From Pseudomonadota bacterium (lineage in GTDB: Bacteria; Desulfobacterota; Desulfovibrionia; Desulfovibrionales; Desulfovibrionaceae): a stretch of 34,601 nucleotides of DNA. The notes beneath the pieces are model-generated. The model made no database searches. It had not been told where the DNA came from and worked only from the letters and a program-made list of their open reading frames with translations. Positions 16,913 through 25,405 of this stretch are shown piece by piece (within the stretch, counting starts at the first letter, position 1; each line of letters begins with the position of its first letter). The position numbers and the translations under genes were made by a program. The DNA lies in assembly GCA_023435825.1 (NCBI GenBank), contig JAEZMB010000204.1, forward strand, positions 1 to 34,601. The letters run 5' to 3'.

Positions 16913-18994
16913 ATGACACATCAATCTGAAATTTTCGGGGGGTGTAAGGCAAACCAATGTTGTAGTCTTATGACTTCCCTATTTATTTTAGCCATATCCG
17001 TATTTTTAACAGCAGCGAGACTGATCCTTGACCATGTCTGGATAGCGGCCCATCCTCAATATTTCCGGGCGGACATGAATGCTCCCTTGCTATTTGGCTA
17101 CGACGGTTGGTTGTACCTGCGCTTGGCCAGGGAGGCTGTTCTGGCCGAGGGCTTTGGGGGCATTCCGGCCTTGTCAACTTTGCTGGCGGTCGCTGCCAAG
17201 GTAGCCCCTCTTGAGGTGATCGGCTTCTGGTTGCCCCCCCTGCTTGCCCTCGTGCTATTACCGGTAGTTTATTTCTGGGGCAGACTGCTGAGCGGAAATA
17301 TTGCCGGGGCCATTGCCGTGCTGGCCGTAGCCTGTTCTCCGTTCTGGAACTTGGTCACGGGGTTCGGCATGTTGGATACGAAATGCTTAGCTCCCGTCCT
17401 TATAACCATAGCGGCTTTTGTCCTGTCCGGGTTTGCCAGGGCAGAGCTGTTCTGGGCCGTAGTCCGCCTTGCACTGTTCGTGGCGATTTCGGCTCTGGCA
17501 GTATGGTGGTGGAAACCTTCGGCGGGGTTTTGCCTGCTGTCCTTGGCTGCGGCTGTCGCGGCCAGGGCCGTGACTTCACGCATCTCGCGGATTGCTGTCC
17601 TGGGACTAGCCATGTTGGTCGGGGCATTGCTGACTGTCGCCGCGACTGGAGCTCATGAGACTCTGCCAACCGCTTTGCGCGACATTCTACACTACGCAGA
17701 GAGGCACTTAGCTCTTGTTTTTCGGACTGACCCCACCTCAGCCGCCGTAGCGGATTCGATCATAGAGCTCGCGCCCTTATCCATATGGGATCTTTCCCGC
17801 CTCACCACCGGGAGTTTCCCAGCCATGGCGGCGGCCGTATCCGGACTAGGTCTAGCCTTTGCTCACCGTCCTCGGGAAATGGCTCCCCTGGCCCCGCTGG
17901 TCCTGGCACTTCTCATGGCCATGTTCGCCAAACGTCTGATTATATTATTCGTACCGGCGATGGGCCTGGGCTTCGGAGTGTTTGCTGTCTGGGCGATGAA
18001 TGCCATGGGCAAGGTCATTCATCGACCTCATGCTAGCACAGCCCTGACCTTAACTCTTATTGCGGCATTGTTGGGGCCAGCATTTTGGGAAGTATTATGG
18101 CAAAGGCCCCAACCGCCCTTTACCCGTCAGGACGACGAATTGGCTCTGGCAGTTCGTAGAACGACACCTCCTGGAACAGTTATATGGAGCTGGTGGGACT
18201 ATGGTTACTTCTTCCAGGACCGGGCTTCGCGGCCTACCTTCTTCGACGGCGGGAGTCAGACCTTCGATAACGGTGGCCTGATCGAGGAGAACGATTGCTT
18301 CGTCGCCGCGTTTCCTCTGGCAAATCCTGATCCGCTATTGGCTGTTAACTGGATGCGCTTCTTCGCTCGGGCTGGGAGAGGGGAATTCGCCCGCATTGCG
18401 TCCCGTATTGGCTCGAACGAAAGGGCCTTGACGCTACTGGTGAGACTGTTTTCTGGCAAAGAGGACCAAGGACCTATTCTGGCTGAGTTGTCCGACTTAG
18501 CTCCTGACGATGCCAGAGCTCACTTTTTCCCGAGAGTTAATGTCTGCATTGTTCTGCCAAGTAGATTTTTAAGCTTGAGTGGCTATTGGATGACATTTGC
18601 CAACTTACCTGGAAAGTCAAAGTCTAAAGCAATAAACCACATTGATGTTTTGGCCGCCAAGGGCCTGGAGATACGCCCTGCAGAAGGACGAATCAAGCTG
18701 CCGGATGCCGCTTTGGTTAAAGGCTACAACTCCGTCCCAAGTGCAGTGGAACTGATCGAACCATCAAACAACCTGCCACTGATTGGAAACTCACTTAGGG
18801 CTCCGATTCTTTTCTACAAAAAAGGGGCACCGCTGGTTTACATTACGGACAATTCTGGAGCTATGACCTTGGCCTTCAGGCTAGTTGCCCCAACTGGATT
18901 CACACATCCCCTGTTTAAAACAGTATATTATGATCAAGAAATCGGGGGGGCTTGGATGCTCGCACCATCCTTCAGTTCGGAAGGATTGAATTAA
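16913..18994 (+). CDS. pglB: STT3/PglB-type oligosaccharyltransferase
   Basis: A 693-residue membrane enzyme that moves a lipid-linked glycan onto asparagine of secreted proteins. Signature elements appear in the family order. GYDGWLYLRLARE has Asp64, the first-loop metal ligand. GMLDTK has Asp155. DSIIELAP has Glu285, the SVSE/TIxE-type motif. AKRLIILFVP follows near 340. WSWWDYGYFF holds the diagnostic WWDYG at 427-431. Roughly a dozen hydrophobic segments lie between residues 20 and 395; the rest is the periplasmic domain. PglB activity is known in Desulfovibrio. The second loop reads D-T-K where most homologues have D-x-D or D-x-E. The start at 16913 is uncertain, since no strong ribosome site is present; an ATG at 16970 would also keep all motifs. 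Confidence 0.9.
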   Translation: MTHQSEIFGGCKANQCCSLMTSLFILAISVFLTAARLILDHVWIAAHPQYFRADMNAPLLFGYDGWLYLRLAREAVLAEGFGGIPALSTLLAVAAKVAPLEVIGFWLPPLLALVLLPVVYFWGRLLSGNIAGAIAVLAVACSPFWNLVTGFGMLDTKCLAPVLITIAAFVLSGFARAELFWAVVRLALFVAISALAVWWWKPSAGFCLLSLAAAVAARAVTSRISRIAVLGLAMLVGALLTVAATGAHETLPTALRDILHYAERHLALVFRTDPTSAAVADSIIELAPLSIWDLSRLTTGSFPAMAAAVSGLGLAFAHRPREMAPLAPLVLALLMAMFAKRLIILFVPAMGLGFGVFAVWAMNAMGKVIHRPHASTALTLTLIAALLGPAFWEVLWQRPQPPFTRQDDELALAVRRTTPPGTVIWSWWDYGYFFQDRASRPTFFDGGSQTFDNGGLIEENDCFVAAFPLANPDPLLAVNWMRFFARAGRGEFARIASRIGSNERALTLLVRLFSGKEDQGPILAELSDLAPDDARAHFFPRVNVCIVLPSRFLSLSGYWMTFANLPGKSKSKAINHIDVLAAKGLEIRPAEGRIKLPDAALVKGYNSVPSAVELIEPSNNLPLIGNSLRAPILFYKKGAPLVYITDNSGAMTLAFRLVAPTGFTHPLFKTVYYDQEIGGAWMLAPSFSSEGLN

Positions 18995-19287
18995 GCGACC
19001 GCCATGTTCAAAGAATGACCATGGCGCAAAGAATAGCCAGTCAGCACGCACGCTGCTTAGACAAAGAGGACGATGAACTACGAGTTGGCAGCCAAGGCGG
19101 GGTTATTGTTGAGCAGTATCCACCCAGAGTCTAGTCGAATTATTATACAGGAAAGACACGACAGAGTCAGTGCTGCTACTAGGCAACCGAAAAGACGATT
19201 AAGCTAGACGCACCGGCATTTCCTCTTGAACCAGAAGTTGACGTAGAGACTTGAGTGAATGAAGCGCATCCATGGCCCACAGATTGT
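18995..19287. other. Convergent intergenic region between OST and GT2 genes
   Basis: I see no gene or clear terminator in these 293 bases. Confidence 0.5.
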
Positions 19288-19998
19288 TCAGCGTCCTTTG
19301 GTCGCGAGCTTTATGGCCATGACGGTCAGCTTGGCATTGAGTACGCCAAGGCGTACACTGTCTACACAAATATCGAAATGAGAAACCCTGATCTCACGAG
19401 GTGGATAATGCACGGATATAGGAACCTCGCGCAAAGGTAAGCCGGCCCAGGCTGCCTTCGCCAACACTTCCACCTCAAAGGAATAGCGTGTCTCGCTAAG
19501 ATCAAGGCTCAGGAGTTCACTTAACGGGTAGACGCGAAAGCCTGACTGGACATCTTCGAGGACCTGCCCGGTCTGGACGCGTAACAAGAAGTTGGAGACG
19601 CAGCGGCCAAAACGCGATAAATTTGGCACATTGGGGGTATGAAAATTGCGAACCCCCACGATGATCGCTGAGGGAGCAGCCTCAATGATGGGAACAAACA
19701 CATGAGCATCCTCAGGATCGTGCTGCCCATCAGCGTCAAGGGTGATCACATGGGTGTAGCCTAAGCTTGCGGCCCTGGCCGCACCGGCCATGATAGCAGC
19801 TCCCTTGCCCCGATTTTTCCGATGCACCACCAACTTGATAGGCAAGCCAGTCAGGGAGGCTGGACCACCGTCAGTGGAGCCATCGTCTACAACCAACACA
19901 TGGGGGTGAACATCGAAGGCGCGCTTGACTACAGCGAGCAGAGTAGTACCGTGGTTGAAAACCGGGATTAGTAGACAGATTCGAGGAGTAAAGGTCAT
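19288..19998 (-). CDS. GT2-family glycosyltransferase (polyprenyl-phosphate sugar synthase-like)
   Basis: A 236-residue inverting glycosyltransferase of the dolichyl-phosphate-mannose-synthase-like branch. It shows LLIPVFNHG at the N-terminus, VVDDGSTDG (residues 37-44), and RKNRGKGAAIMAG near 60-72. ITLDADGQHDPED holds the metal-binding Asp residues at 88 and 90, and LEDVQSGFRVYP is near 148-158. It lacks the C-terminal membrane helices of ArnC-type enzymes, so it is probably soluble or peripheral. The likely reaction is transfer of a sugar to undecaprenyl phosphate or a lipid-linked acceptor. It is convergent with the oligosaccharyltransferase gene, and the shared region suggests a common glycosylation role. 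GGTGG before the ATG at 19998 is a fair ribosome site. Confidence 0.88.
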   Translation of the reverse strand: MTFTPRICLLIPVFNHGTTLLAVVKRAFDVHPHVLVVDDGSTDGGPASLTGLPIKLVVHRKNRGKGAAIMAGAARAASLGYTHVITLDADGQHDPEDAHVFVPIIEAAPSAIIVGVRNFHTPNVPNLSRFGRCVSNFLLRVQTGQVLEDVQSGFRVYPLSELLSLDLSETRYSFEVEVLAKAAWAGLPLREVPISVHYPPREIRVSHFDICVDSVRLGVLNAKLTVMAIKLATKGR

Positions 19999-20562
19999 AT
20001 GTGGCCACCTCGCCTGGATATACGAGTTTAAAAATAGTAAATCATCTCAAGTTCGCTTAAATCAGTTGATTAGTTTAATGTATGTTCACTTACATATTCC
20101 TGTATCAGATTAGATTAATACAGCATGATTGTTTCGCAACTATTACAAGTCATTGTTTGAATCCAACATGGCATCAATCTTCTTGCAGACAGGAAGTTTG
20201 CCAAGTAACTAGCTAAACCCTCAGTAACATGCTCTTTGTCTGGGCGTGTCCCGAAAACTGTGTAAACGCGTTTGGTTGATAGTTCAGCCGAGATAGTCTT
20301 TGAGACACTCCTGGAAGCCCCCCGTTTCTTGACAGAAAAAAGCCGAAATGTCACATGATTAAACCTAACCACCCGGGATATCGACCATATACAACCTACC
20401 AATATAACAAACCAAAACAATGCGAGATACTTCGCTTAGCACGGTCGTTTTGGGAGCCATTAAAAGAGCCAGAGGAGCTTTTCTAAAAATTAGCCTACTG
20501 ACTGCAAGAGCATTAGTCGGGAGAGTCTCGACACGACAATGTTAACACACTATTTTTAAAGT
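19999..20562. other. Gene-free region with a possible insertion-sequence remnant
   Basis: No intact gene. Bases 20242-20268 (GGCGTGTCCCGAAAACTG and following TGTAAACGCG) resemble the terminal repeats seen on IS256-family and similar insertion sequences. On the minus strand a short frame ending in a TGA lies just inside it. I found no matching inverted copy nearby and no transposase, so at most this is a relic. Confidence 0.25.
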
Positions 20563-20595
20563 AAAAAAGCGAGCACCTGTTTCAAAGGTACTCGC
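20563..20595 (-). terminator. Rho-independent terminator (minus strand)
   Basis: On the minus strand GCGAGTACC and GGTGCTCGC pair (one mismatch) around a 9-base loop, followed by six Ts. It lies 9 bases after the stop of the zinc-finger gene and forms the left end of the minus-strand block 20.6-30.9 kb. Confidence 0.8.
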
Positions 20596-20603
20596 CAACC
20601 CTA

Positions 20604-20993
20604 TTACGGAACGTAAGTTATCTTACTACATATCGCATCGACCAATCTTTTGTGTGCATATTCTGGGCTCGAACTTTTGGTGCATTTAATTCGAAAACCA
20701 TCATTTTCAATTTTGCCATTGCTTTTAGTCTGAATTTCTTTTGGTGCTTCATGGTTTATGCCATTGGAAGTGTCGCTATCTGATTCGCCAGGGCGTTTTC
20801 CCCAGAACCGTTCATAGTACCTCTTGGTAAGTAGACTATATAGTCCATCTTCAAAATCGCAAATGCTGTATTTATGTTTGTTTGGCAGGTAGTCATTCAA
20901 ATAACATTCTAGACAAAAGTATGACTTTGCACATCTTGGTTGGTAGTCTTTGCCACATAGAATACAAGTTTGAGTTTTCATTTGAGCTTTCAT
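20604..20993 (-). CDS. Small zinc-finger-like hypothetical protein
   Basis: A 129-residue protein with two cysteine pairs near the N-terminus (CILCGKDY at 10-17, then CAKSYFCLECYLNDY at 21-35). They look like a treble-clef or zinc-ribbon fold. An aromatic, charged middle (LLTKRYYERFWGKRPGES) and a polar Ser/Asn/Lys-rich stretch follow. I do not recognise a family. A GGACT ribosome site precedes the ATG at 20993, and a second in-frame Met five codons on is a weaker alternative. It is followed by a clear terminator. Its position at the end of the recombinase block suggests a small nucleic-acid-binding accessory protein of the element, but this is inference. Confidence 0.6.
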   Translation of the reverse strand: MKAQMKTQTCILCGKDYQPRCAKSYFCLECYLNDYLPNKHKYSICDFEDGLYSLLTKRYYERFWGKRPGESDSDTSNGINHEAPKEIQTKSNGKIENDGFRIKCTKSSSPEYAHKRLVDAICSKITYVP

Positions 20994-21098
20994 AGTAGTC
21001 CTTTTTTGTTGTGTGTCTAAATAATAAATTCGTTAATTTTTTCTATGGCCTAGCAAGGCATTAGTTTGCTTCTGACGCCTTGCATCAACCAACGCCGC

Positions 21099-21281
21099 TT
21101 AAAGTTCAGATATCAATTCTTCGACAGCATCTCTCATGAAATCCTTAAAATCGCGGTCGCCAATAATTTGCTTTAACTTCATTCTTATTCCTTCCTTATA
21201 TTCTTCGCAGTTTAAAGTGTTTGATGAGTTGCCGTCACGGCAAACAGCATTGCTGTAGTTTTCAATATTTCGATAGAACAT
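21099..21281 (-). CDS. Small hypothetical protein
   Basis: A 60-residue protein, mostly charged, with a predicted amphipathic helical C-terminus (IIGDRDFKDFMRDAVEEL). No family recognised. The ribosome site is weak. It sits on the same strand between the zinc-finger gene and the integrase. An internal Met (MKLKQ at residue 34) could be the real start of a 27-residue peptide. The call rests on position and strand agreement. Confidence 0.4.
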   Translation of the reverse strand: MFYRNIENYSNAVCRDGNSSNTLNCEEYKEGIRMKLKQIIGDRDFKDFMRDAVEELISEL

Positions 21282-21333
21282 AATTTATCCGCTTTGTTGA
21301 CTAAATTTGTCATGGCATAATCAGTTGTTATTT

Positions 21334-22458
21334 TCACACCAATTCAGGCAACAAACTAACTGCCCGTTCTTTTTCACCTTCAAGACAATGATAGTAATGG
21401 CTCGTTGTCGTAGATATCATTGAATGGCCTAATAACTTCGACACCGCAGCGAGGTCAGCACCCTTGCTCAGCATAGTGGTCGCGAAGAGGTGTCTTAAAT
21501 CATACATCCTGACAGGATAAGTAATTCCAGCCCGTTCACATGCTCTTCGGAAACCTTTACGGATCATGCCAATTGGCTGCCCACGCCATTCAATCACATA
21601 GCCTGACTGCGATTCAGCCTTTACTTCTTTCATCTTACCAAGGAGAGTCGGGGAGATCGGCACTACCCGATAGGTTCTTGTCTTGCTGGCATAGATTTTT
21701 GCGATGCCTTTATCGAAGTCGATGTGATCCCATTTCAAGGCAAGAAGCTCTGATTCACCAGGACGCGTCCCCAGACTGAAGCAAACTTCCATGGCCCACC
21801 TGACATGCGGTTCAGCGTGGTCCATGATTCTTTTGACGTCATCAACGGTCAACTGGACATCTCGGGGCTTCTCTCTTGACTTCTTCCTGCCCTTCATAGG
21901 GTTGACCGTGGTCAATCCGGTAGTGATGCCGAAATTGAAGATGGCGTTGACGTAGTCGCCGTAGCGGTTCACTGTCGGCTGTGAGCGAGGGCGGTTCTGT
22001 TTCCCGTTGGTCTCCTGGAAGAACTGGATGAACGGGACCATGTCGTCAATGTAGGTCATCGAGTTCACCACCCGGTCGCCAATGATCGGATTGAACTGGT
22101 TGTCGACCATTTTTGCCAACTTCTTGGTATTGTTCTCAGTTCTTCCCGACACCTTGAGGTGAGCCAGGTATTTCCCTGCCAGTTCTCGAAAGGTTATCCC
22201 TCGACCGGATTGAATAGTCTTCTCCGGTAATGTGATCTCTTCAATCATCTTTACTGGCGCGGGGGCTGGCGAACTGATGATATCAGTCTGTGGCTGTGGC
22301 AATGCCGTACACAGCCTTTTGGCATCACTGACAGCCTTATTGAAAGCTTCAGCCTGGGCATAAGCCTCTTCACCACGGCCGAATGATTTGTCTCGCCTTT
22401 TCCCTGTTTCATCATGATAAAAGACCATCCACCGTCCATCTCTGTCATAAACACCCAT
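21334..22458 (-). CDS. int: Tyrosine recombinase / phage-type integrase
   Basis: A 374-residue site-specific recombinase. An N-terminal arm-binding-like domain (MGVYDRDGRWMVFYHDETG, residues 1-50) is followed by a Pro-rich linker. The SAM-like core-binding domain spans about 88-190 (ITFRELAGKYLAHL onward) and the catalytic domain 200-374. Catalytic residues visible are Arg232 in GTRPGE, Lys259, Arg322 in YDLRHLFAT, His345 in LLGHS, and the nucleophile Tyr355 or Tyr356 in TTSHYYH. The first histidine of the usual HxxR box is Tyr319 here. The start at 22458 is fixed by CGGAGG eight bases upstream; an earlier in-frame ATG lacks one. This size and architecture fit island or prophage integrases that use tRNA genes, so it is the better candidate for the tRNA-Thr scar at 9969. 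Confidence 0.93.
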   Translation of the reverse strand: MGVYDRDGRWMVFYHDETGKRRDKSFGRGEEAYAQAEAFNKAVSDAKRLCTALPQPQTDIISSPAPAPVKMIEEITLPEKTIQSGRGITFRELAGKYLAHLKVSGRTENNTKKLAKMVDNQFNPIIGDRVVNSMTYIDDMVPFIQFFQETNGKQNRPRSQPTVNRYGDYVNAIFNFGITTGLTTVNPMKGRKKSREKPRDVQLTVDDVKRIMDHAEPHVRWAMEVCFSLGTRPGESELLALKWDHIDFDKGIAKIYASKTRTYRVVPISPTLLGKMKEVKAESQSGYVIEWRGQPIGMIRKGFRRACERAGITYPVRMYDLRHLFATTMLSKGADLAAVSKLLGHSMISTTTSHYYHCLEGEKERAVSLLPELV

Positions 22459-22491
22459 AGAATTCCTCCGAAAAGTCAATTCGATCAATAG

Positions 22492-22531
22492 AGTTTTCAA
22501 AATATCAACAAACAGCAGTTTTCAAAAATAT
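22492..22531. repeat. Direct repeats upstream of the integrase gene (possible arm sites)
   Basis: AGTTTTCAAAATAT at 22492-22505 recurs as AGTTTTCAAAAATAT at 22517-22531, 25 bp apart. They lie just upstream of the long integrase gene and could bind the integrase arm domain or a directionality factor. Similar TTTTCAAA words recur near the replication gene (27300-27375) and at 31472-31492. Confidence 0.4.
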
Positions 22532-22544
22532 GCCTCAAACAAAT

Positions 22545-22566
22545 CAAAGGGCTCGAAAGCCCCTTG
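22545..22566 (-). terminator. Hairpin after the short recombinase gene
   Basis: On the minus strand CAAGGGGCT-TTCG-AGCCCTTTG forms a 9-bp stem with one mismatch and a TTCG tetraloop, starting 11 bases after the stop codon. The T-tract after it is poor (ATTTGTTTG), so termination may be partial. Confidence 0.5.
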
Positions 22567-22576
22567 AAGAAAGTGG

Positions 22577-23134
22577 TTAAATTGTATTCATCAATATTTC
22601 TTCGACTTCCTCCTCTTGTACTCCAAGATACCTTCGAGTAATCGAAGGACTGGAATGGTTTAAACGTTTCGCCAGAACTTCCCAGGATACTCCGAATGCC
22701 TTTCGCTGATGGTAGGTCCATGTTTTTCGAAGTGAATGAGCACCATAGTTTCCTTTCAGATTAATGGCCTCGGTCCACTTCTTCATGTACTTCGTCACCG
22801 CATAGGTTGTGAGAGGATAATTTCGTCCCTTCCTGCTTTTAAACAGGAAATGATCATCGTCATCCTTTACGGTCATCAAATAGGCATCGAGTGCAGATTT
22901 TATTTCCTTGTTCACCACAAAGACATTTTCCTTACCCGTCTTCTTTTCGCGCAAGGTAATGCGCCCGCCGATCTTCACATCTTTGACATCGCCTATTTTC
23001 AAGGCAAGCAAGTCTTGGACGCGAAGACCTGAATTGACGCCCATGACAAAAAGCAATTTGTCACGGGGAGCATCAGAAAGAATCTTCTTGATGCTCTTCA
23101 CACTTTTCAGGTCGATGATCGGTTCTACCTTCAT
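22577..23134 (-). CDS. Short tyrosine recombinase (catalytic domain only)
   Basis: A 185-residue protein that is only the catalytic half of a tyrosine recombinase. Residues visible are Arg38 in GLRVQDLLAL, Lys65, His133 and Arg136 in HSLRKT, His160 in LNHSS, and Tyr169 in ITRRYLG. All catalytic positions are present, so it may be active or act as a resolvase or invertase. Stand-alone short recombinases of this type are common in phages and plasmids. GGAGGT precedes the ATG at 23134, so it is a true gene rather than a truncated one. It lies 118 bp upstream of the larger integrase, with a hairpin between them. Confidence 0.88.
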   Translation of the reverse strand: MKVEPIIDLKSVKSIKKILSDAPRDKLLFVMGVNSGLRVQDLLALKIGDVKDVKIGGRITLREKKTGKENVFVVNKEIKSALDAYLMTVKDDDDHFLFKSRKGRNYPLTTYAVTKYMKKWTEAINLKGNYGAHSLRKTWTYHQRKAFGVSWEVLAKRLNHSSPSITRRYLGVQEEEVEEILMNTI

Positions 23135-23360
23135 CTTTTACCTCCAATTCCTTTTTTTGTTTTGGGGAGTGGAAAATCGTGCTTACAAATCAGCCCCTCA
23201 AGGAATGCCTCCAAGAGACCCTGCGATAACCGCATAAATTTCTTTCAGAAATCCATTTTAAAATCCCCAATGTACGTTTATAGGTAAAAACGGACTTTCC
23301 TTATAAATGTTATTTCTGTATAACGTTAGACAAACAAACAGAATCTTGCGCGTAATCTTC

Positions 23361-23390
23361 AAAAAATAGCCATGCCTTTCGCCATGACTA
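23361..23390 (-). terminator. Rho-independent terminator (minus strand)
   Basis: On the minus strand TAGTCATG and CATGGCTA pair around GCGAAAGG, followed directly by TTTTTT. It lies 19 bases after the stop of the gene at 23410-23787. Confidence 0.75.
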
Positions 23391-23409
23391 TGTTGAAGCT
23401 CGAAATCAT

Positions 23410-23787
23410 CTAGACTTTCGTCAGAATGATCATCTCGTTCTCAACCGAGACAGAGAATTCATCTCCTTCATTGATGACCAGACCTTGAAGGTCAAGGCTC
23501 TTAAGATAGAGCTTCAATTCCAACTTGTTATTGACCTTCGGCCTTCTCGAGTTCTTTAGGTATAATCCCTTGACCTCGTAGAATGTCCTGTCATCGCTCA
23601 TCAGCTTCAAGACGTATTGCTTCAAGGTCTGACGATGAGCGACACCCATCTTTCCCATGATCTCCGAGGCAGCCATGCCGGCGAAGATGCATTCGCGAAG
23701 AAGCGAAGGATTGTACTTCGATTCGATCTTCTTCTTTTCAGGACCTTCTTGAACATCCATAGCCGCGCTATCGTTCTTCTTGCTCAT
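23410..23787 (-). CDS. Putative small DNA-binding regulator
   Basis: A 125-residue protein. The N-terminal 25 residues are polar and charged. Residues 29-60 (LLRECIFAGMAASEIMGKMGVAHRQTLKQYVLKLM) read as a helix-turn-helix. The C-terminus (LDLQGLVINEGDEFSVSVENEMIILTKV) resembles the beta-hairpin of AbrB/MazE-type proteins. I do not know the family's function. AAGGAG lies seven bases before the ATG at 23787, and a clear terminator follows, so it is a single-gene unit. Its place between the recombinases and the replication region suits a regulator of element maintenance. Confidence 0.7.
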   Translation of the reverse strand: MSKKNDSAAMDVQEGPEKKKIESKYNPSLLRECIFAGMAASEIMGKMGVAHRQTLKQYVLKLMSDDRTFYEVKGLYLKNSRRPKVNNKLELKLYLKSLDLQGLVINEGDEFSVSVENEMIILTKV

Positions 23788-24088
23788 ACAAGCTCCTTTT
23801 TATGTTTGATTGATAATTTCTGTATTTCGGCGAAGATTCTTCAAAATAGTTGAAAAATTGCTCACATTTGCTTTATCTTGCGCCTAATTTACTTGATCTC
23901 CCAGGGGCCAAAACGTGAATTGGCCCCAGGATCAAATTTCCTGGGTTTTCGGTCACGGGGGATGGGCAACCATGGGGGAAGCTCCAAACGTCCCAGGGCG
24001 GGGAGTATATAGGGCCTTGGTTTGGGGCTGGGCGGTGGTGATTCCCTTGGCCGGGGATGGAGGGGCGAATTGATCACTTTCTGAAACG

Positions 24089-24118
24089 AAAAAAGGACCC
24101 CGCCCCAAGGCAAGGTCC
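24089..24118 (-). terminator. Terminator without an obvious gene (minus strand)
   Basis: On the minus strand GGACC pairs with GGTCC, and inside it GCC pairs with GGC around a 4-base loop; six Ts follow. Upstream on that strand is about 150 bp of GC-rich non-coding sequence, which raises the possibility of a small RNA. Confidence 0.6.
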
Positions 24119-25249
24119 CCATACACAATCGCGTAGTCTCGCCGCCGTCCCCGATGGACTAAACCACCAGGGAGAGCAGCGACTTCAGGATCGAATGATG
24201 CGTCGCCGAATCAAGCGTCCTTCACAACCCAACGTACGGTTTGCCCGTATTGAGCTGTAGCAAGAGATGTTTTTGTTCTTATTGAAATGTTTTGCCGATC
24301 AAGACCGTCAATATTTCCCAGAAGGCAATGACCCTAATAGTTTCGACGACACTCATCTCAATTTCAACTTTCAAATAATCTACAAATATCACATCTCTTG
24401 CCGTATCCCTTACGGACACGCAGCCATCCTCTTTAAAGACTAACGACTCCAACGTTTTTGCCTTAAAGCATTTAAAGAGGACTTCCCTTGGTCTTAAGCC
24501 CGGTTCTTTGAAACCGTCCCACACTTAATCGCTATACATATGACCAGAAGACACTTCACCTATCCATGTCTTCAGAATTGGACAAATCCAACAAACTTCA
24601 GTTTGCCATGAACTTCGTTCATCATATGCGCCACCTTAGTCTCTCCATCATTTCGATGGATACGGGCCAGCCTCTCGATCTTAATCCCTTTCGCAACTGA
24701 ATCGCTTCATATCGCTTAGATATAACTCAAGACTACTCGTTCGATGGAGCCGACAAGCAGTTTTGACCTTGAGCCATTTTTGTTTTTGATCGCAACAGAG
24801 TCTTAGGTTGAATCCGTTGTTTGCAGTATCAGCAACACTTGACCTGCGACTTAATGCAAGGCACCCATGACAATTTTACTACGCTTAATATTTGTTTTGA
24901 TTATTTGAACATGCTGAAATTTTGAAAAGTTTATCTCGACTATTTCTAGCAAGCCATTTACTTTTGTTATTTCTTGACAATCACTCTGATCGTATTAACA
25001 TTCAATAATATACGTATTAATTTCTGTCTAAAGAAAGAGAAAGTTGCCAAATCGTTCTGAAACCAGTCCCTTGCCTGAGTACCATGCTAGAAAGTATTCT
25101 TAACTTTTATATGAAGCATCTATAATAAAGAGCTATCACTTTTCATTTTTTGAAAAACAGGAGGCAGTCTAGAAGACGCCATTCTCGCTAATCTTTTAAT
25201 TCAAATCTCAATGAACCGGTAGCAGTTTGGTATATCAGTTTCTCTCAAG

Positions 25250-25400
25250 GAAAAAAATATTATTTAAAAAATATATATTATATTTATCTATTATAAAATG
25301 ATTAGAATAATTTTAATAATATTATCTAATTATAATGCTTGAATAATAAAATTCTATTTGTTAAATCAAAATATACACTCATAATGCTATTCGTATATTG
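25250..25400. other. Extremely AT-rich tract next to the replication gene
   Basis: Nearly pure A/T with TATATATTATATTTAT-like runs, immediately downstream of the replication protein gene. Such tracts are typical of DNA-unwinding elements at plasmid or phage origins. No clear iterons were seen, so the origin assignment is tentative. Confidence 0.4.
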
Positions 25401-25405
25401 CCACA

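Larger units (their letters stand above)
23788..25405. other. 1.6-kb gene-poor stretch beside the replication gene
   Basis: No convincing protein gene. A GC-rich patch at 23910-24260 is unlike its AT-rich surroundings and contains a minus-strand terminator (24089-24118) with no gene in front of it. Weak short frames at 24279-24524 lack a ribosome site. The part 24530-25250 has no repeats I can see. The last 150 bp is extremely AT-rich and listed separately. The stretch may contain an origin of replication, a small RNA, or decayed DNA. Confidence 0.45.

Noticed and set aside
20115..20420. 101-codon minus-strand frame
   Set aside because: No ribosome site and a translation unlike a folded protein; more likely runs through an insertion-sequence relic.
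24279..24524. 81-codon minus-strand frame in the gene-poor stretch
   Set aside because: GTG start without a ribosome site and no recognisable domain; left as part of the gene-poor region.
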